A DNA stretch of 64,000 nt from positions 158,947 through 222,946 of the forward strand of contig NZ_RKHR01000005.1 of the NCBI RefSeq assembly GCF_003752585.1, given 5' to 3'. The translations under genes and the position numbers were made by a program. Each line of letters begins with the position of its first letter. Position 1 is the first letter of the stretch. A model generated the notes under the pieces. That model worked only from the letters and a program-made list of their open reading frames with translations. It made no database searches and was not told the DNA's origin. Source of the DNA: Sinobacterium caligoides. Its GTDB lineage: Bacteria; Pseudomonadota; Gammaproteobacteria; Pseudomonadales; Sinobacteriaceae. This document shows positions 1 to 9,705 of this stretch, one piece after another.

Positions 1-44
1 AGTTTTCCGCCGTCCTCACCCTTGCCATTAGTCTCGTCTGTCAT
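1..44 (-). CDS. clpX: ClpX ATPase subunit, N-terminal fragment (cut by window edge)
   Basis: Only the first 14 codons are present, reading MTDETNGKGEDGGK from an ATG at 44-42 on the minus strand. ClpX proteins commonly begin with a similar short Lys/Gly-rich stretch before the Cys4 zinc-binding domain. The position directly downstream of clpP, in the same direction and after an 86-bp spacer, is the standard tig-clpP-clpX order. ClpX is the AAA+ unfoldase that feeds substrates to ClpP. The call rests on synteny plus the short N-terminus; no domain is visible in the window. Confidence 0.75.
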   Translation of the reverse strand, partial: MTDETNGKGEDGGK

Positions 45-80
45 CTAATACCTCATCATCTATATACTTTACGCATCTAT

Positions 81-107
81 GTCTTAAGAGATAAGGACTC
101 TCAAGAC
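81..107. repeat. Inverted repeat in the clpP-clpX spacer
   Basis: A 10-bp stem with one mismatch (GTCTTAAGAG / CTCTCAAGAC) and a 7-nt loop lies between clpP and clpX. No T-run follows it in the direction of transcription, so it does not look like a classical terminator. It may modulate processing or the relative expression of clpP and clpX. Confidence 0.3.
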
Positions 108-130
108 ATATTACAAGTGTCGACACAATA

Positions 131-772
131 TTATTGTGCCTCACCACGCTGACCCACTACCTCATCGATCAAGCCATACTCTTTTGAGGCCTCAGCACTC
201 ATAAAGTTATCTCTCTCAGTATCACGCTCAATCGTCTCAATGTCCTGGCCAGTATGCTGAGCCATTAATGCATTAAGCTTTTCACGGATGATAAGTATCT
301 CCTGAGCCTGAATATTAATATCTGTCGCCTGCCCCTGGGCTCCACCACTAGGCTGATGAATCATCACTCTAGAGTTTGGTAGTGCAGAACGTTTACCTTT
401 TGCACCACCAGCCAAAAGAAACGCCCCCATGCTGCAAGCTTGACCCAAGCACATTGTCGTCACATCAGGCTTAATAAACTGCATCGTATCGTAAATAGAA
501 AGACCTGCAGTCACTGATCCGCCTGGTGAGTTAATATACAAATGAATGTCTTTGTCAGGGTTTTCAGACTCTAGAAAAAGCAACTGAGCAACAATCAGGT
601 TGGCCATGTAATCATCGACAGGGCCTACACAGAAGATGACGCGCTCTTTAAGTAGACGCGAGTAGATATCATACGAGCGCTCTCCTCGGGCAGATTGCTC
701 GACTACCATAGGGACCAGCCCTACATTATTTACAGTGTAATCGACATTAGCGTCGGCTTTATAATTAGACAT
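131..772 (-). CDS. clpP: ATP-dependent Clp protease proteolytic subunit ClpP
   Basis: Serine peptidase (family S14) that forms the double-heptamer chamber of ClpXP/ClpAP and degrades unfolded or tagged cytoplasmic proteins. The 213 residues match the usual length. The catalytic triad is visible: Ser114 in QACSMGAF, His139 in MIHQPSGG, and Asp188 in the TERDNFMS segment. The INSPGGSV oxyanion-loop motif is at about 80-87. A short N-terminal propeptide-like stretch precedes LVPMVVEQ. It lies downstream of tig and upstream of clpX, all on the minus strand. A terminator-like hairpin separates it from tig, so it may have its own promoter in the 127-bp spacer. The assignment is secure. Confidence 0.97.
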   Translation of the reverse strand: MSNYKADANVDYTVNNVGLVPMVVEQSARGERSYDIYSRLLKERVIFCVGPVDDYMANLIVAQLLFLESENPDKDIHLYINSPGGSVTAGLSIYDTMQFIKPDVTTMCLGQACSMGAFLLAGGAKGKRSALPNSRVMIHQPSGGAQGQATDINIQAQEILIIREKLNALMAQHTGQDIETIERDTERDNFMSAEASKEYGLIDEVVGQRGEAQ

Positions 773-830
773 GGCTGTTCGTTATTCCTATCAACACAAG
801 AAGTTATAGATAAAGTATTCTACACCCACA

Positions 831-873
831 AAAAAAGCAAGCGACTACCCCATGCAGTGTAGCCGCTTGCTTT
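831..873 (-). terminator. Rho-independent terminator after tig
   Basis: A 14-bp stem with one mismatch (835-848 pairing with 859-872) is followed on the minus strand by a run of T residues (831-836). It lies 27 bp beyond the tig stop codon, so it would end or attenuate tig transcription before clpP. Confidence 0.8.
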
Positions 874-899
874 ATTTATGCAGAAGATTTGAAGATTTA

Positions 900-2213
900 T
901 TAAGCCGCAGGCTGCTCTTGCGCAATAACGTCTTCGTAGCTCTGAGCTTCTTCTGTAACAGTAGCCGCTGCAAGGATGGTTTCAACAACCTGATCTTCTA
1001 GCACTGCAGACTCAACAGCCTGCAGTTGCTCTTGGTTGCCATAGTAGTGTTCAACAACCTGCTCTGGCTCCTGGTATGTAGAAGCAATTTCCTCGACCTT
1101 AGCACGAACCTTGTCAGCATCAGGACTAATCTTCTCAGACTTAATAACCTCACCCAGCAACAATCCTAAGCGCACACGACGCTCAGCCTGCTCAGTGAAC
1201 ATGTCGTCCGGCAGGATCGACTTATCAAGACCTTGTGCACCCGCACCAAACTGCTGGAACATTTGATTACGCAGAGTTTCAATTTCACCAGCGACTAACG
1301 CCTTAGGAACATCAACCTCATTTGCCGCCAAGACAGCATCCATAACCTGAGTTTTGACCTTGTTGTTCGCTGCGTTTGCTAGCTCACGCGTCATGTTGGC
1401 CTTCACCTCAGCTCGAAAACCTTCTTCACCAGCGTCCGCAACACCATATTTAGCAAAGAACTCTTCGTTTAGCTCTGCCTCAACACGCTCACTAACAGTG
1501 TTCACAGTAACCTTAAACTCAACAGCAGCACCCTTGAGCTCTTCGTTATGATAATCTTCTGGGAAGCTCAGCTCGAGAGTCTTTGTGTCACCAGCAGACA
1601 GACCTTCGATGCCAGCTTCAAAGCCTGGAATCATGCGGTTAGAGCCAAGCTCTAGATCACTTGCCTCAGCGCTACCGCCGGCGAACTCTTCTCCGCCTTT
1701 AGTGCCGACATAGTCGATGTTAACTTGATCGCCTTCAGCAGCTGCACGCTCAACAACATTCCACGTACCTTGCTGTTTGCGGAAGATCTCGATCATCTTC
1801 GCAACATCAGCATCATTCACCTCTGCAACAGGCTTAGTGATTTCAATAGATGAGAAGTCAGCAAGCTCAACGCTCGGGTAAACTTCAAATACGGCAACAT
1901 ATTCGAGGTCTTTACCCGCTTCTATTTGCTTAGGCTCAATAGCAGGCTGACCAGCAGGCTGCACCTTCTCTTGTGTAACGGCTTCGTAGAAAGATTGGCT
2001 CATGATTTCGCCAACAACTTCCTGACGAACGCCAGCACCGAAACGTTGCTTTACTACCTTTGCAGGTACCTTTCCTGGGCGAAAGCCATCCAACTTCACT
2101 TGCTTGCCAGCTTTCTTAAGGCGGGTATCTACTTCAGCATCAATACGCTCAGCAGGAACACTAATAGTCATACGGCGTTCAAGCCCTGAAGTAGTCTCTA
2201 TAGAAACTTGCAT
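900..2213 (-). CDS. tig: Trigger factor, ribosome-associated chaperone and peptidyl-prolyl isomerase
   Basis: Trigger factor binds ribosomal protein L23 at the exit tunnel and shields nascent chains. The 437-residue length is typical. The N-terminal ribosome-binding domain carries the signature GFRPGKVP at about residues 44-51. An FKBP-type PPIase domain follows at about 150-245 (DYVGTKGGEEFAGG, FPEDYHNEELKG), then the long helical C-terminal chaperone domain. The start has a good ribosome-binding site, GAGGA, about 6 nt upstream. It is first in the tig-clpP-clpX cluster. Confidence 0.97.
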   Translation of the reverse strand: MQVSIETTSGLERRMTISVPAERIDAEVDTRLKKAGKQVKLDGFRPGKVPAKVVKQRFGAGVRQEVVGEIMSQSFYEAVTQEKVQPAGQPAIEPKQIEAGKDLEYVAVFEVYPSVELADFSSIEITKPVAEVNDADVAKMIEIFRKQQGTWNVVERAAAEGDQVNIDYVGTKGGEEFAGGSAEASDLELGSNRMIPGFEAGIEGLSAGDTKTLELSFPEDYHNEELKGAAVEFKVTVNTVSERVEAELNEEFFAKYGVADAGEEGFRAEVKANMTRELANAANNKVKTQVMDAVLAANEVDVPKALVAGEIETLRNQMFQQFGAGAQGLDKSILPDDMFTEQAERRVRLGLLLGEVIKSEKISPDADKVRAKVEEIASTYQEPEQVVEHYYGNQEQLQAVESAVLEDQVVETILAAATVTEEAQSYEDVIAQEQPAA

Positions 2214-2259
2214 TGAAAATCCTCACGTGCCGGCAACTACGCATGGTTGCTCGGCCGAA

Positions 2260-2288
2260 TATCTATATGTATTAATACGCCCAGTCAA
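2260..2288 (-). promoter_or_regulatory. Candidate sigma70 promoter for tig
   Basis: On the minus strand TTGACT (-35, positions 2288-2283) is followed after 17 bp by TAGATA (-10, 2265-2260); an overlapping TATAGA would give a 15-bp spacer. It lies about 47 bp upstream of the tig start. This is a consensus match only. Confidence 0.4.
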
Positions 2289-2437
2289 ACATAGTCGGCG
2301 CAATAAAGAATTAATGGCCTTACTTATCGCTGGATTTATAAGAAATAACGCCACAGGCTAGAAATAACAGCCAACAGTCTTATTAAAGCGGTCGGCATAG
2401 TGCCATAACACGCACCAGTGTTCAAGCCTCCAGCCCT

Positions 2438-3763
2438 CTACTTATGCGGTTTAGGCAAACATATCAACGCACTGACACTTCCCTTCAATGACTTGATAAC
2501 CGTTGAGCTTGTCGTTGCAACACTTAATGCCGCCTCTTCGTGCTTTAACAACAAATTACCGAGCATTAAGTCACCCGCCACCGCCATAACAATGACGTAA
2601 CGCCTGTCATTCTCTAGCACCACCGATTCATTAGCCTCAAACTTGACCCTTACTACAAAAAAGTCATCAAAATCTACAATAACCTCACCTTTCGGGCCTT
2701 TCGAGAAGCAATACTCCGAGAAGTCGTGCGAATCATCCGCCTGCAACCTCATCAACTCTATAGCGCGCTTAGAATCCCACTGCTCTTGTGTCAGCACTTT
2801 CTGTGCGAACGAGACGATCAGGCGCTCATAAACTGGCGTCTGAAACTCTACTGTACGAACACCATGCTGCAGCGCATGAGGAACCAAGCAAGGGATTTTA
2901 ACGACATCGCCTAAGCTCAAGGGCTTAACCGCGATGCACTCGTTCATCTTACGCCTAGCCTCAGCCTCCTCACAAACCAACTCACGTGGCAACAACGACA
3001 ACCATCGCCTCAACGTCTTAGCGCCTACAGGGGCATTAAGATCAACCCCCTCTTCACGCCTCATCCCATCTACCAAAACGTCAATCGACCGCCTTACCGC
3101 TCTATAGTCTCGGACGACAGCAGCAAAGAAGTCTTTGAAAGATTGCTCATTATCATGCTTAGCCAGCACTGACTCTGAAAAACCTAGATTAATACCTCCG
3201 ACGCCGTCAGGCCATGCTGCTCCATCCACATGAGTCACGACATAAACTTCCTGCTTCTTTTCATGAAGCTCAAAGTAAAGATCGCCAAAAACAGGGGTTG
3301 GCAGCGGGTCTAATATCTTCAGCAAAACCAATTGTGATTGACAGCTGAATTTAGCCGGAAAGAGTGATAACAACCAAGGTATGGGCAGTTCCCCACCCTT
3401 TTGAACGAAACCACAGACCCCACGCCTTTCGACGCCTGTGTACCAAATCTCCTGCCCCCATGGTTTTGCTATATATCTAGGAGATAACTTTAGCGGCTCC
3501 GAAAAGTCAACCTCAACGCCACCTAGCTCGTGAAGCGCCTCCTCGAAGCCCGACTCAGCACTTATCTTCACCGCATTATATTCAGCCAAGCCAATACGAC
3601 ACGACCCGACCTCAAATGAAACAACGGCAACAACAGGTGCACAGAACCCTATCGCCTCACAATCAAGATCCTGCTTCAGTAAGAATACTCCACCAGCCTG
3701 TTGGTTATGCAAGATGAATTGCTCAACGCAAGTAACAAGACGGTATGGCAGCGAATTTGGCAT
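2438..3763 (-). CDS. Phosphomannose-isomerase-like cupin protein of unknown function
   Basis: A 441-residue soluble protein with no signal peptide. Two segments resemble class I mannose-6-phosphate isomerases: AKPWGQEIWYTG at about residues 99-110 (compare the family's PWG-x-E/T motif), and KIPCLVPHALQHG...VEFQTPVYERL at about 289-314, which matches the family's P-x-x-x-HAL...E-x-QTP strand. A possible metal-site segment, ELHEKKQEVY, is at about 165-174. The middle and N-terminus are divergent and the usual QVHPDD-type motif is not clear, so isomerase activity is uncertain. It stands alone between tig and fadA with no sugar-nucleotide genes nearby. Function inferred only at the cupin/PMI-like level. 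Confidence 0.6.
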   Translation of the reverse strand: MPNSLPYRLVTCVEQFILHNQQAGGVFLLKQDLDCEAIGFCAPVVAVVSFEVGSCRIGLAEYNAVKISAESGFEEALHELGGVEVDFSEPLKLSPRYIAKPWGQEIWYTGVERRGVCGFVQKGGELPIPWLLSLFPAKFSCQSQLVLLKILDPLPTPVFGDLYFELHEKKQEVYVVTHVDGAAWPDGVGGINLGFSESVLAKHDNEQSFKDFFAAVVRDYRAVRRSIDVLVDGMRREEGVDLNAPVGAKTLRRWLSLLPRELVCEEAEARRKMNECIAVKPLSLGDVVKIPCLVPHALQHGVRTVEFQTPVYERLIVSFAQKVLTQEQWDSKRAIELMRLQADDSHDFSEYCFSKGPKGEVIVDFDDFFVVRVKFEANESVVLENDRRYVIVMAVAGDLMLGNLLLKHEEAALSVATTSSTVIKSLKGSVSALICLPKPHK

Positions 3764-3850
3764 TTATCAACCCAGAAACTAGAAAAACTTCGCCATGATA
3801 ACAAAATCATGCCAAATAATAACCATGAGAACAGTCGCCACACTAGAGAC

Positions 3851-3880
3851 AAAAAAGGCGGCCATATAGGCCGCCTTTTT
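3851..3880 (-). terminator. Terminator after fadA
   Basis: The palindrome AAGGCGGCC-ATATA-GGCCGCCTT is flanked by A and T runs on both sides. It lies 18 bp beyond the fadA stop codon and can end the fadBA transcript on the minus strand. Confidence 0.85.
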
Positions 3881-3897
3881 AAACACAAAAAGCTTAC

Positions 3898-5094
<1,197 letters not shown>

Positions 5095-7254
5095 TTACTC
5101 GCCCGCACCGTAAAAAGATTGACCTGAAGCCGCCATTTGACGCAGCGAATCAGTCGGTGTGTATAGCGCACCCAGGTGAGCAAAGCGATCGGCCATTTCA
5201 CAGAATGCCTTTGCACCGATACTATCAACATATTTCAAAGCACCACCACGGAACATTGGGAAGCCAATACCCATAATAAGCGCCATATCAGCCTCTGCAG
5301 CAGTGGCGACAATTCCCTCGTCCATACAACGCATCACTTCATTGACCATCGGCACCATGACACGTGCGATAACCTCATCCGCCTCGAATTCCTTAGTGAA
5401 ACCACCAACAGACTTAACAAGCTCAATGGCGTCAACACACTCGACTTTCTTAGACTTGCCACGACGATCAAGCTCATACTTGTAGAAGCCCTTGTCGTTC
5501 TTCTGACCAAATCGACCCGCCTTAAACATCACATCGACAGCGCTTTGCTTGTCAGACTCAAACTGCAGGCGATCAGGGAAGGCATTAGCCATAACACTAC
5601 CTGCGTGATCAGCCGTATCAATACCGACAACATCGAGCAGATACGCTGGCCCCATTGGCCAACCAAACTTTTCCATAACCTTATCAACCTGACGATAATC
5701 AGCACCCTCAGCAACCATCAAGTTGAATCCGGCGAAATAAGGGAAGAGCACACGGTTAACAAAGAAACCAGGACAGTCATTAACTACTACCGGCGTCTTA
5801 CCCATCTTCACGGCATAAGCTACAGTACGAGCAATTGTTTCTTCAGAACTTTTCTCACCACGAATGACCTCAACCAGAGGCATCGCATGAACAGGGTTGA
5901 AGAAATGCATACCACAGAAGTTTTCTGGGCGCTCAAGGGCTTCAGCCAAACGAGTAATCGATATCGTAGAGGTGTTCGAGGCCAAGACTGCGTCTTTATT
6001 GATATGCTGCTCGCATTCAGCAAGTACAGCCTTCTTAACATTCTCGTTTTCTACAACCGCTTCTACAACGATATCAATCTCTTCGAAATTGCCGTAGTTG
6101 AGCGTAGGGTGAATGTTGTTAAGAACATCGCCCATCTTATCCGCGCTCATGCGTCCACGATTAACACGCTTGGCAAGCAAGTTCTTTGCTTCGTCAAGCC
6201 CGAGCTGGATACCCGCATCATTAATATCTTTCATCACGACAGGCGTGCCTTTAACGGCAGACTGATAGGCAATACCACCACCCATAATGCCTGCACCCAA
6301 GACTGCTGCCTTAGCGACAGGGGCCGATGAGGACTTGTAGCTCTTAGCGATCTTCTCAACTGACTGACTGTTAAGAAACAGCTGTACTAGTGCGCTTGAA
6401 ATTTCGGTCTTCGCAAGATCTACAAAGAAACTTGCCTCAACCTCAATAGCTGCTTCGCGATCAAGATTCGCACTCTTTTCCATAGACTTAAGAGCAGCCT
6501 TCGGCGCAGGGAAAGGCCCCGCCTGAGGGATAACAACCCCTTTAGCCGAAGTAAACACCATCATTCGCTCAATATCATTAAGCTTAAGAGGTGAACGCTT
6601 TTCTTCTTGACGGGCAACGTAATCAAAATCACCTGCGATGGCATCGTTTAACATCGCAAGAGCCGCATCTCGAACAAGCTCAGGCGCTACAACAGCATCC
6701 ACAACACCGTAGGCAAGCGCTTTGTCTGCGCGGTATTCATTACCGGTACACACCATCTCTATCGCGTTATCTGCACCTATGACTCGAGGAAGTCGTACGG
6801 TACCGCCAAAGCCCGGATTAATACCCAGCTTGACTTCAGGCAATCCTACCTTCGCGGTAGCCGCCATTACGCGGAACTCACAGGCAAGCGCCATTTCCAG
6901 GCCGCCACCTAGGGCAACACCGTTAATTGCACACACTTTGGGGAAGGCTAGGTCTTCGAAATCATTGAAAACTTGATTCATTTGAAGGTTGCCGGTCTTA
7001 AGGTCCTCTTCTGACCCCGCGAACAGGACGGCAAACTCGGTGATATCAGCACCGGCAATAAAGAGCTCCTTACCACTAGTAACGATAAGCCCTTTTACAC
7101 CCTGCTTTGATTTGAGCAGCCCAACCACTTCCGCAAACTCGGTCAGAGTGAGCGAGTTGAACTTGTTGACGCTCTCTCCCTGAAGGTCGAACTTTAACTC
7201 ATAGATGTCGTTCTCTAAAGACGACAAACTGATGGCTTTACCCTGAAAACTCAT
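5095..7254 (-). CDS. fadB: Fatty acid oxidation complex alpha subunit FadB
   Basis: Multifunctional enzyme: enoyl-CoA hydratase/isomerase in the N-terminal crotonase half (oxyanion-hole segments [12 protein letters not shown] and [14 protein letters not shown]) and L-3-hydroxyacyl-CoA dehydrogenase in the C-terminal half (NAD-binding [10 protein letters not shown] at about 317-326, catalytic His in [15 protein letters not shown]). With FadA it forms the beta-oxidation complex. I chose the ATG at 7254 (MSFQGKAI, 719 aa) over one 18 bp upstream because the sequence AGAGGTG sits at ribosome-binding distance before it; this also gives the usual family length. Confidence 0.96.
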   Translation of the reverse strand: MSFQGKAISLSSLENDIYELKFDLQGESVNKFNSLTLTEFAEVVGLLKSKQGVKGLIVTSGKELFIAGADITEFAVLFAGSEEDLKTGNLQMNQVFNDFEDLAFPKVCAINGVALGGGLEMALACEFRVMAATAKVGLPEVKLGINPGFGGTVRLPRVIGADNAIEMVCTGNEYRADKALAYGVVDAVVAPELVRDAALAMLNDAIAGDFDYVARQEEKRSPLKLNDIERMMVFTSAKGVVIPQAGPFPAPKAALKSMEKSANLDREAAIEVEASFFVDLAKTEISSALVQLFLNSQSVEKIAKSYKSSSAPVAKAAVLGAGIMGGGIAYQSAVKGTPVVMKDINDAGIQLGLDEAKNLLAKRVNRGRMSADKMGDVLNNIHPTLNYGNFEEIDIVVEAVVENENVKKAVLAECEQHINKDAVLASNTSTISITRLAEALERPENFCGMHFFNPVHAMPLVEVIRGEKSSEETIARTVAYAVKMGKTPVVVNDCPGFFVNRVLFPYFAGFNLMVAEGADYRQVDKVMEKFGWPMGPAYLLDVVGIDTADHAGSVMANAFPDRLQFESDKQSAVDVMFKAGRFGQKNDKGFYKYELDRRGKSKKVECVDAIELVKSVGGFTKEFEADEVIARVMVPMVNEVMRCMDEGIVATAAEADMALIMGIGFPMFRGGALKYVDSIGAKAFCEMADRFAHLGALYTPTDSLRQMAASGQSFYGAGE

Positions 7255-7415
7255 AAAACACCTCTCATACAAGGGCGCTGTTTATTATTCACTGCTTAAG
7301 TAAGGCTATAATGCTCACCTAAGATAAGCAGCACCACAAACTCAAAATCTATTTCAATGCTCTAATCTTAAAAGCTGGCTAGGATGTTAACAGTGATAAC
7401 TCATTTTACAAGTGT

Positions 7416-8465
7416 TTATTCAGTTAAACACGCCGGATCGAACACATATTGACCGTTTAACCACTCTTTGACCTCTTCCACCCCGGGTTCATCAAGCGCC
7501 ATCATGGTCTTTAATAGTAGCTGCTTATTTCGTTTATCTAACGAGCTCAGGCCTTCAACTTGAAACACCTTGATGTTATCCATAAGAAACTTTTGCAAAG
7601 CCAGTGAGGGCTGCCAAGACTCTGCAGTATGAACTTTGCCCGCACCAAAAAGCTGTTTAGCGAGACCGGACAACGGTAGCGCCGAAAGAGCGGCTTGATT
7701 CATCGGATTCGCCAACAAGCCGGCCGTATACTCCAAGCAGTCTCTATTTTCTGGGGAATCTATATGTAGGAAGTTACTCGTGATTCGACCGTCATTAACG
7801 GGATAGTTATCCCATATCAGCGGCTTACGCCCCAGGCGCCGTTCGACATCAAGCAGGTGTTGAGAACTATATTCTTCGGAGCAAACCCTCTCACCTGTCC
7901 AAAAAACCTCAATCGAACGGTCCAACCCCACAGCAAAGTCTTCGAGATAATTAGCAGGCATCGCGCCAAAAACCTTCTCTAAAACAACATCATCAGAATA
8001 GTACGTCGGGCATACAATCAGCTTTGACGCAGTAGTGCGCCCGGCAATGTACTCTATAATTTCGCGCTGCCTGGCTGCCAGACCCGGCACATCTCCACGC
8101 ATATCATCAAACAGAATACAAAAAACATCGGGACTTAACTGGTCAATTTGCCGCAGCTTATCATCCAGCAAATCCTTGCTTGGTTGATCAAACCGGCAAT
8201 ACAGCTCAAATGGAGAAAAGCCAAGACCAAAGCGTACACCTTGCTTACGATAGGCTTGCCGTAAACTCTTAAGCGCTGTGAGCTGTGAGTTTGGCCACGG
8301 CTCACGCCAGAGCTTGCGCAACCAAGGGTCGGACTTCGGTGCATATATATAGGTATTAAAGCCCTGATGAGCCAAAAAACGCGCATAGCGCTGGCGATAC
8401 TGCCAAGACCAAGGCCGACCGTAGAACCCCTCGATAACACCTGTAATCTTGTCGTTAAAAGCCAT
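7416..8465 (-). CDS. GH84-like beta-N-acetylglucosaminidase (O-GlcNAcase-like), cytoplasmic
   Basis: The single-domain 349-residue protein begins with the family 84 signature GVIEGFYGRPWS at about residues 9-20. It carries the adjacent catalytic aspartates of GH84 (Asp120-Asp121 in LFDDMRGD) and the WDNYPVND segment that lines the sugar pocket. GH84 enzymes remove beta-linked GlcNAc by substrate-assisted catalysis. No signal peptide or extra binding domains are visible, unlike many secreted bacterial GH84 enzymes. The ATG at 8465 has GGAG about 9 nt upstream; a GTG 15 bp further up lacks a ribosome-binding site. It lies 33 bp after gcvT and is probably co-transcribed with it. The substrate is unknown. 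Confidence 0.85.
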   Translation of the reverse strand: MAFNDKITGVIEGFYGRPWSWQYRQRYARFLAHQGFNTYIYAPKSDPWLRKLWREPWPNSQLTALKSLRQAYRKQGVRFGLGFSPFELYCRFDQPSKDLLDDKLRQIDQLSPDVFCILFDDMRGDVPGLAARQREIIEYIAGRTTASKLIVCPTYYSDDVVLEKVFGAMPANYLEDFAVGLDRSIEVFWTGERVCSEEYSSQHLLDVERRLGRKPLIWDNYPVNDGRITSNFLHIDSPENRDCLEYTAGLLANPMNQAALSALPLSGLAKQLFGAGKVHTAESWQPSLALQKFLMDNIKVFQVEGLSSLDKRNKQLLLKTMMALDEPGVEEVKEWLNGQYVFDPACLTE

Positions 8466-8498
8466 TGCAGAAAACTCCACGCCATGCTGATTTTCTAA

Positions 8499-9611
8499 CT
8501 AACCACGATAGTAACGCTGTGGTACAAACGGCATTTTACTAACAGTAACGGGTACCTTTTTACCCCGCAGCAATGCAAACACCTCTGTCTCCAATGCAGC
8601 ATGAGCAATATCAACATAGCCCATCGCCACCGCCTTGCCAAAAGTACCGCCAAACCCTCCCGATGTAACAACGCCAATTTTCTTATCTTCAGCACTGTAT
8701 AGCTCTACACCTTCCCGGATTGGGGCCCGCCCTTGGGGTAATAAACCAACACGTTTTTTACTAACGCCATCAGCAATCTGCTTAAAAATAACATCTGCAC
8801 CGGGAAAGCCACCTTCTCGCTCACCACCAGGGCGGCGATTCTTGGAAATCCCCCACAGTAAGGAGCCCTCAACGGGTGTCGTTTCTGTCGTCAAATCATG
8901 CCCATACAAGCAAAGGCCTGCCTCCAAACGCAACGAGTCCCTCGCACCTAAGCCAATTAACTCAACCTCCTCATGCGCCAACAACGTCTTGGCAAGAGTG
9001 TCTGCATGGGCACTGGAAACAGAGATCTCATAGCCATCTTCGCCGCTATAACCCGACCTCGTCACGAAACAGCTTTCACCCAACAAATCGAGATAACGCC
9101 CCTGCATAAAGACCATATCAGCAGCATCAGCACACAGCGCTGACAAAACCTTTGCCGCAGACGGCCCCTGAAGCGCAAGCAACGCTCTATCCAAAACTTC
9201 TACTTCGACTGACTCAGGCATCGCCCCTTTAATCAGCGCTATATCCTGCTGCTTACAAGCAGCATTAACGACAACTAACAGACCACCCTCAATAGCACAG
9301 ACCATTAAATCATCAAGAATGCCACCCTTTTCATTAGTGAAAAAAGCATAGCGTTGTTGGCCGGGCTTTAAGCCGATAATGTCGACTGGAACAAGTTTCT
9401 CGAGCGCTGCTGCAGCGGCTTCACCGGTTAACTTAACCTGCCCCATATGCGAAACATCAAAAAGACCTGCTTTTTCACGCGTCTGTAAATGCTCTTTCAA
9501 AACACCTAATGGGTATTGTACAGGCATGCTATAACCCGCAAACGGCACCATCTTTGCCCCCTGCTCTACATGCAAATCAAACAAGGCCGTTTTATTCAGT
9601 GTATTAGTCAT
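8499..9611 (-). CDS. gcvT: Aminomethyltransferase (glycine cleavage system T protein)
   Basis: Transfers the aminomethyl group from lipoylated H protein to tetrahydrofolate, releasing ammonia. The 370 residues fit the family. The N-terminal motif FAGYSMPVQY, the folate-region segment FDVSHMGQ, and the C-terminal GGFGGTFGKAVAMGY are recognisable. It is not accompanied by gcvH or gcvP here. The 94-bp spacer upstream is too short for a standard tandem glycine riboswitch and shows none. The product could also be a GcvT-like folate enzyme, but the length and motifs favour true GcvT. Confidence 0.93.
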   Translation of the reverse strand: MTNTLNKTALFDLHVEQGAKMVPFAGYSMPVQYPLGVLKEHLQTREKAGLFDVSHMGQVKLTGEAAAAALEKLVPVDIIGLKPGQQRYAFFTNEKGGILDDLMVCAIEGGLLVVVNAACKQQDIALIKGAMPESVEVEVLDRALLALQGPSAAKVLSALCADAADMVFMQGRYLDLLGESCFVTRSGYSGEDGYEISVSSAHADTLAKTLLAHEEVELIGLGARDSLRLEAGLCLYGHDLTTETTPVEGSLLWGISKNRRPGGEREGGFPGADVIFKQIADGVSKKRVGLLPQGRAPIREGVELYSAEDKKIGVVTSGGFGGTFGKAVAMGYVDIAHAALETEVFALLRGKKVPVTVSKMPFVPQRYYRG

Positions 9612-9705
9612 AAATTCTATCTCGTATGCAGACGCGTAAAAACCTGCCGTTTTATAGCAGTTTTACCTCAGCCTAGGCAAGCCAAGATACAGCCGAAAAG
9701 ATTAA

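Noticed and set aside
5176-6330. 384-codon plus-strand open frame antisense to fadB
   Set aside because: Its translation resembles no protein family, it has no ribosome-binding site, and it lies wholly inside the highly conserved fadB gene.
9612-9705. Possible glycine riboswitch upstream of gcvT
   Set aside because: The gap is only 94 bp and I find neither tandem aptamer cores nor an expression-platform hairpin.
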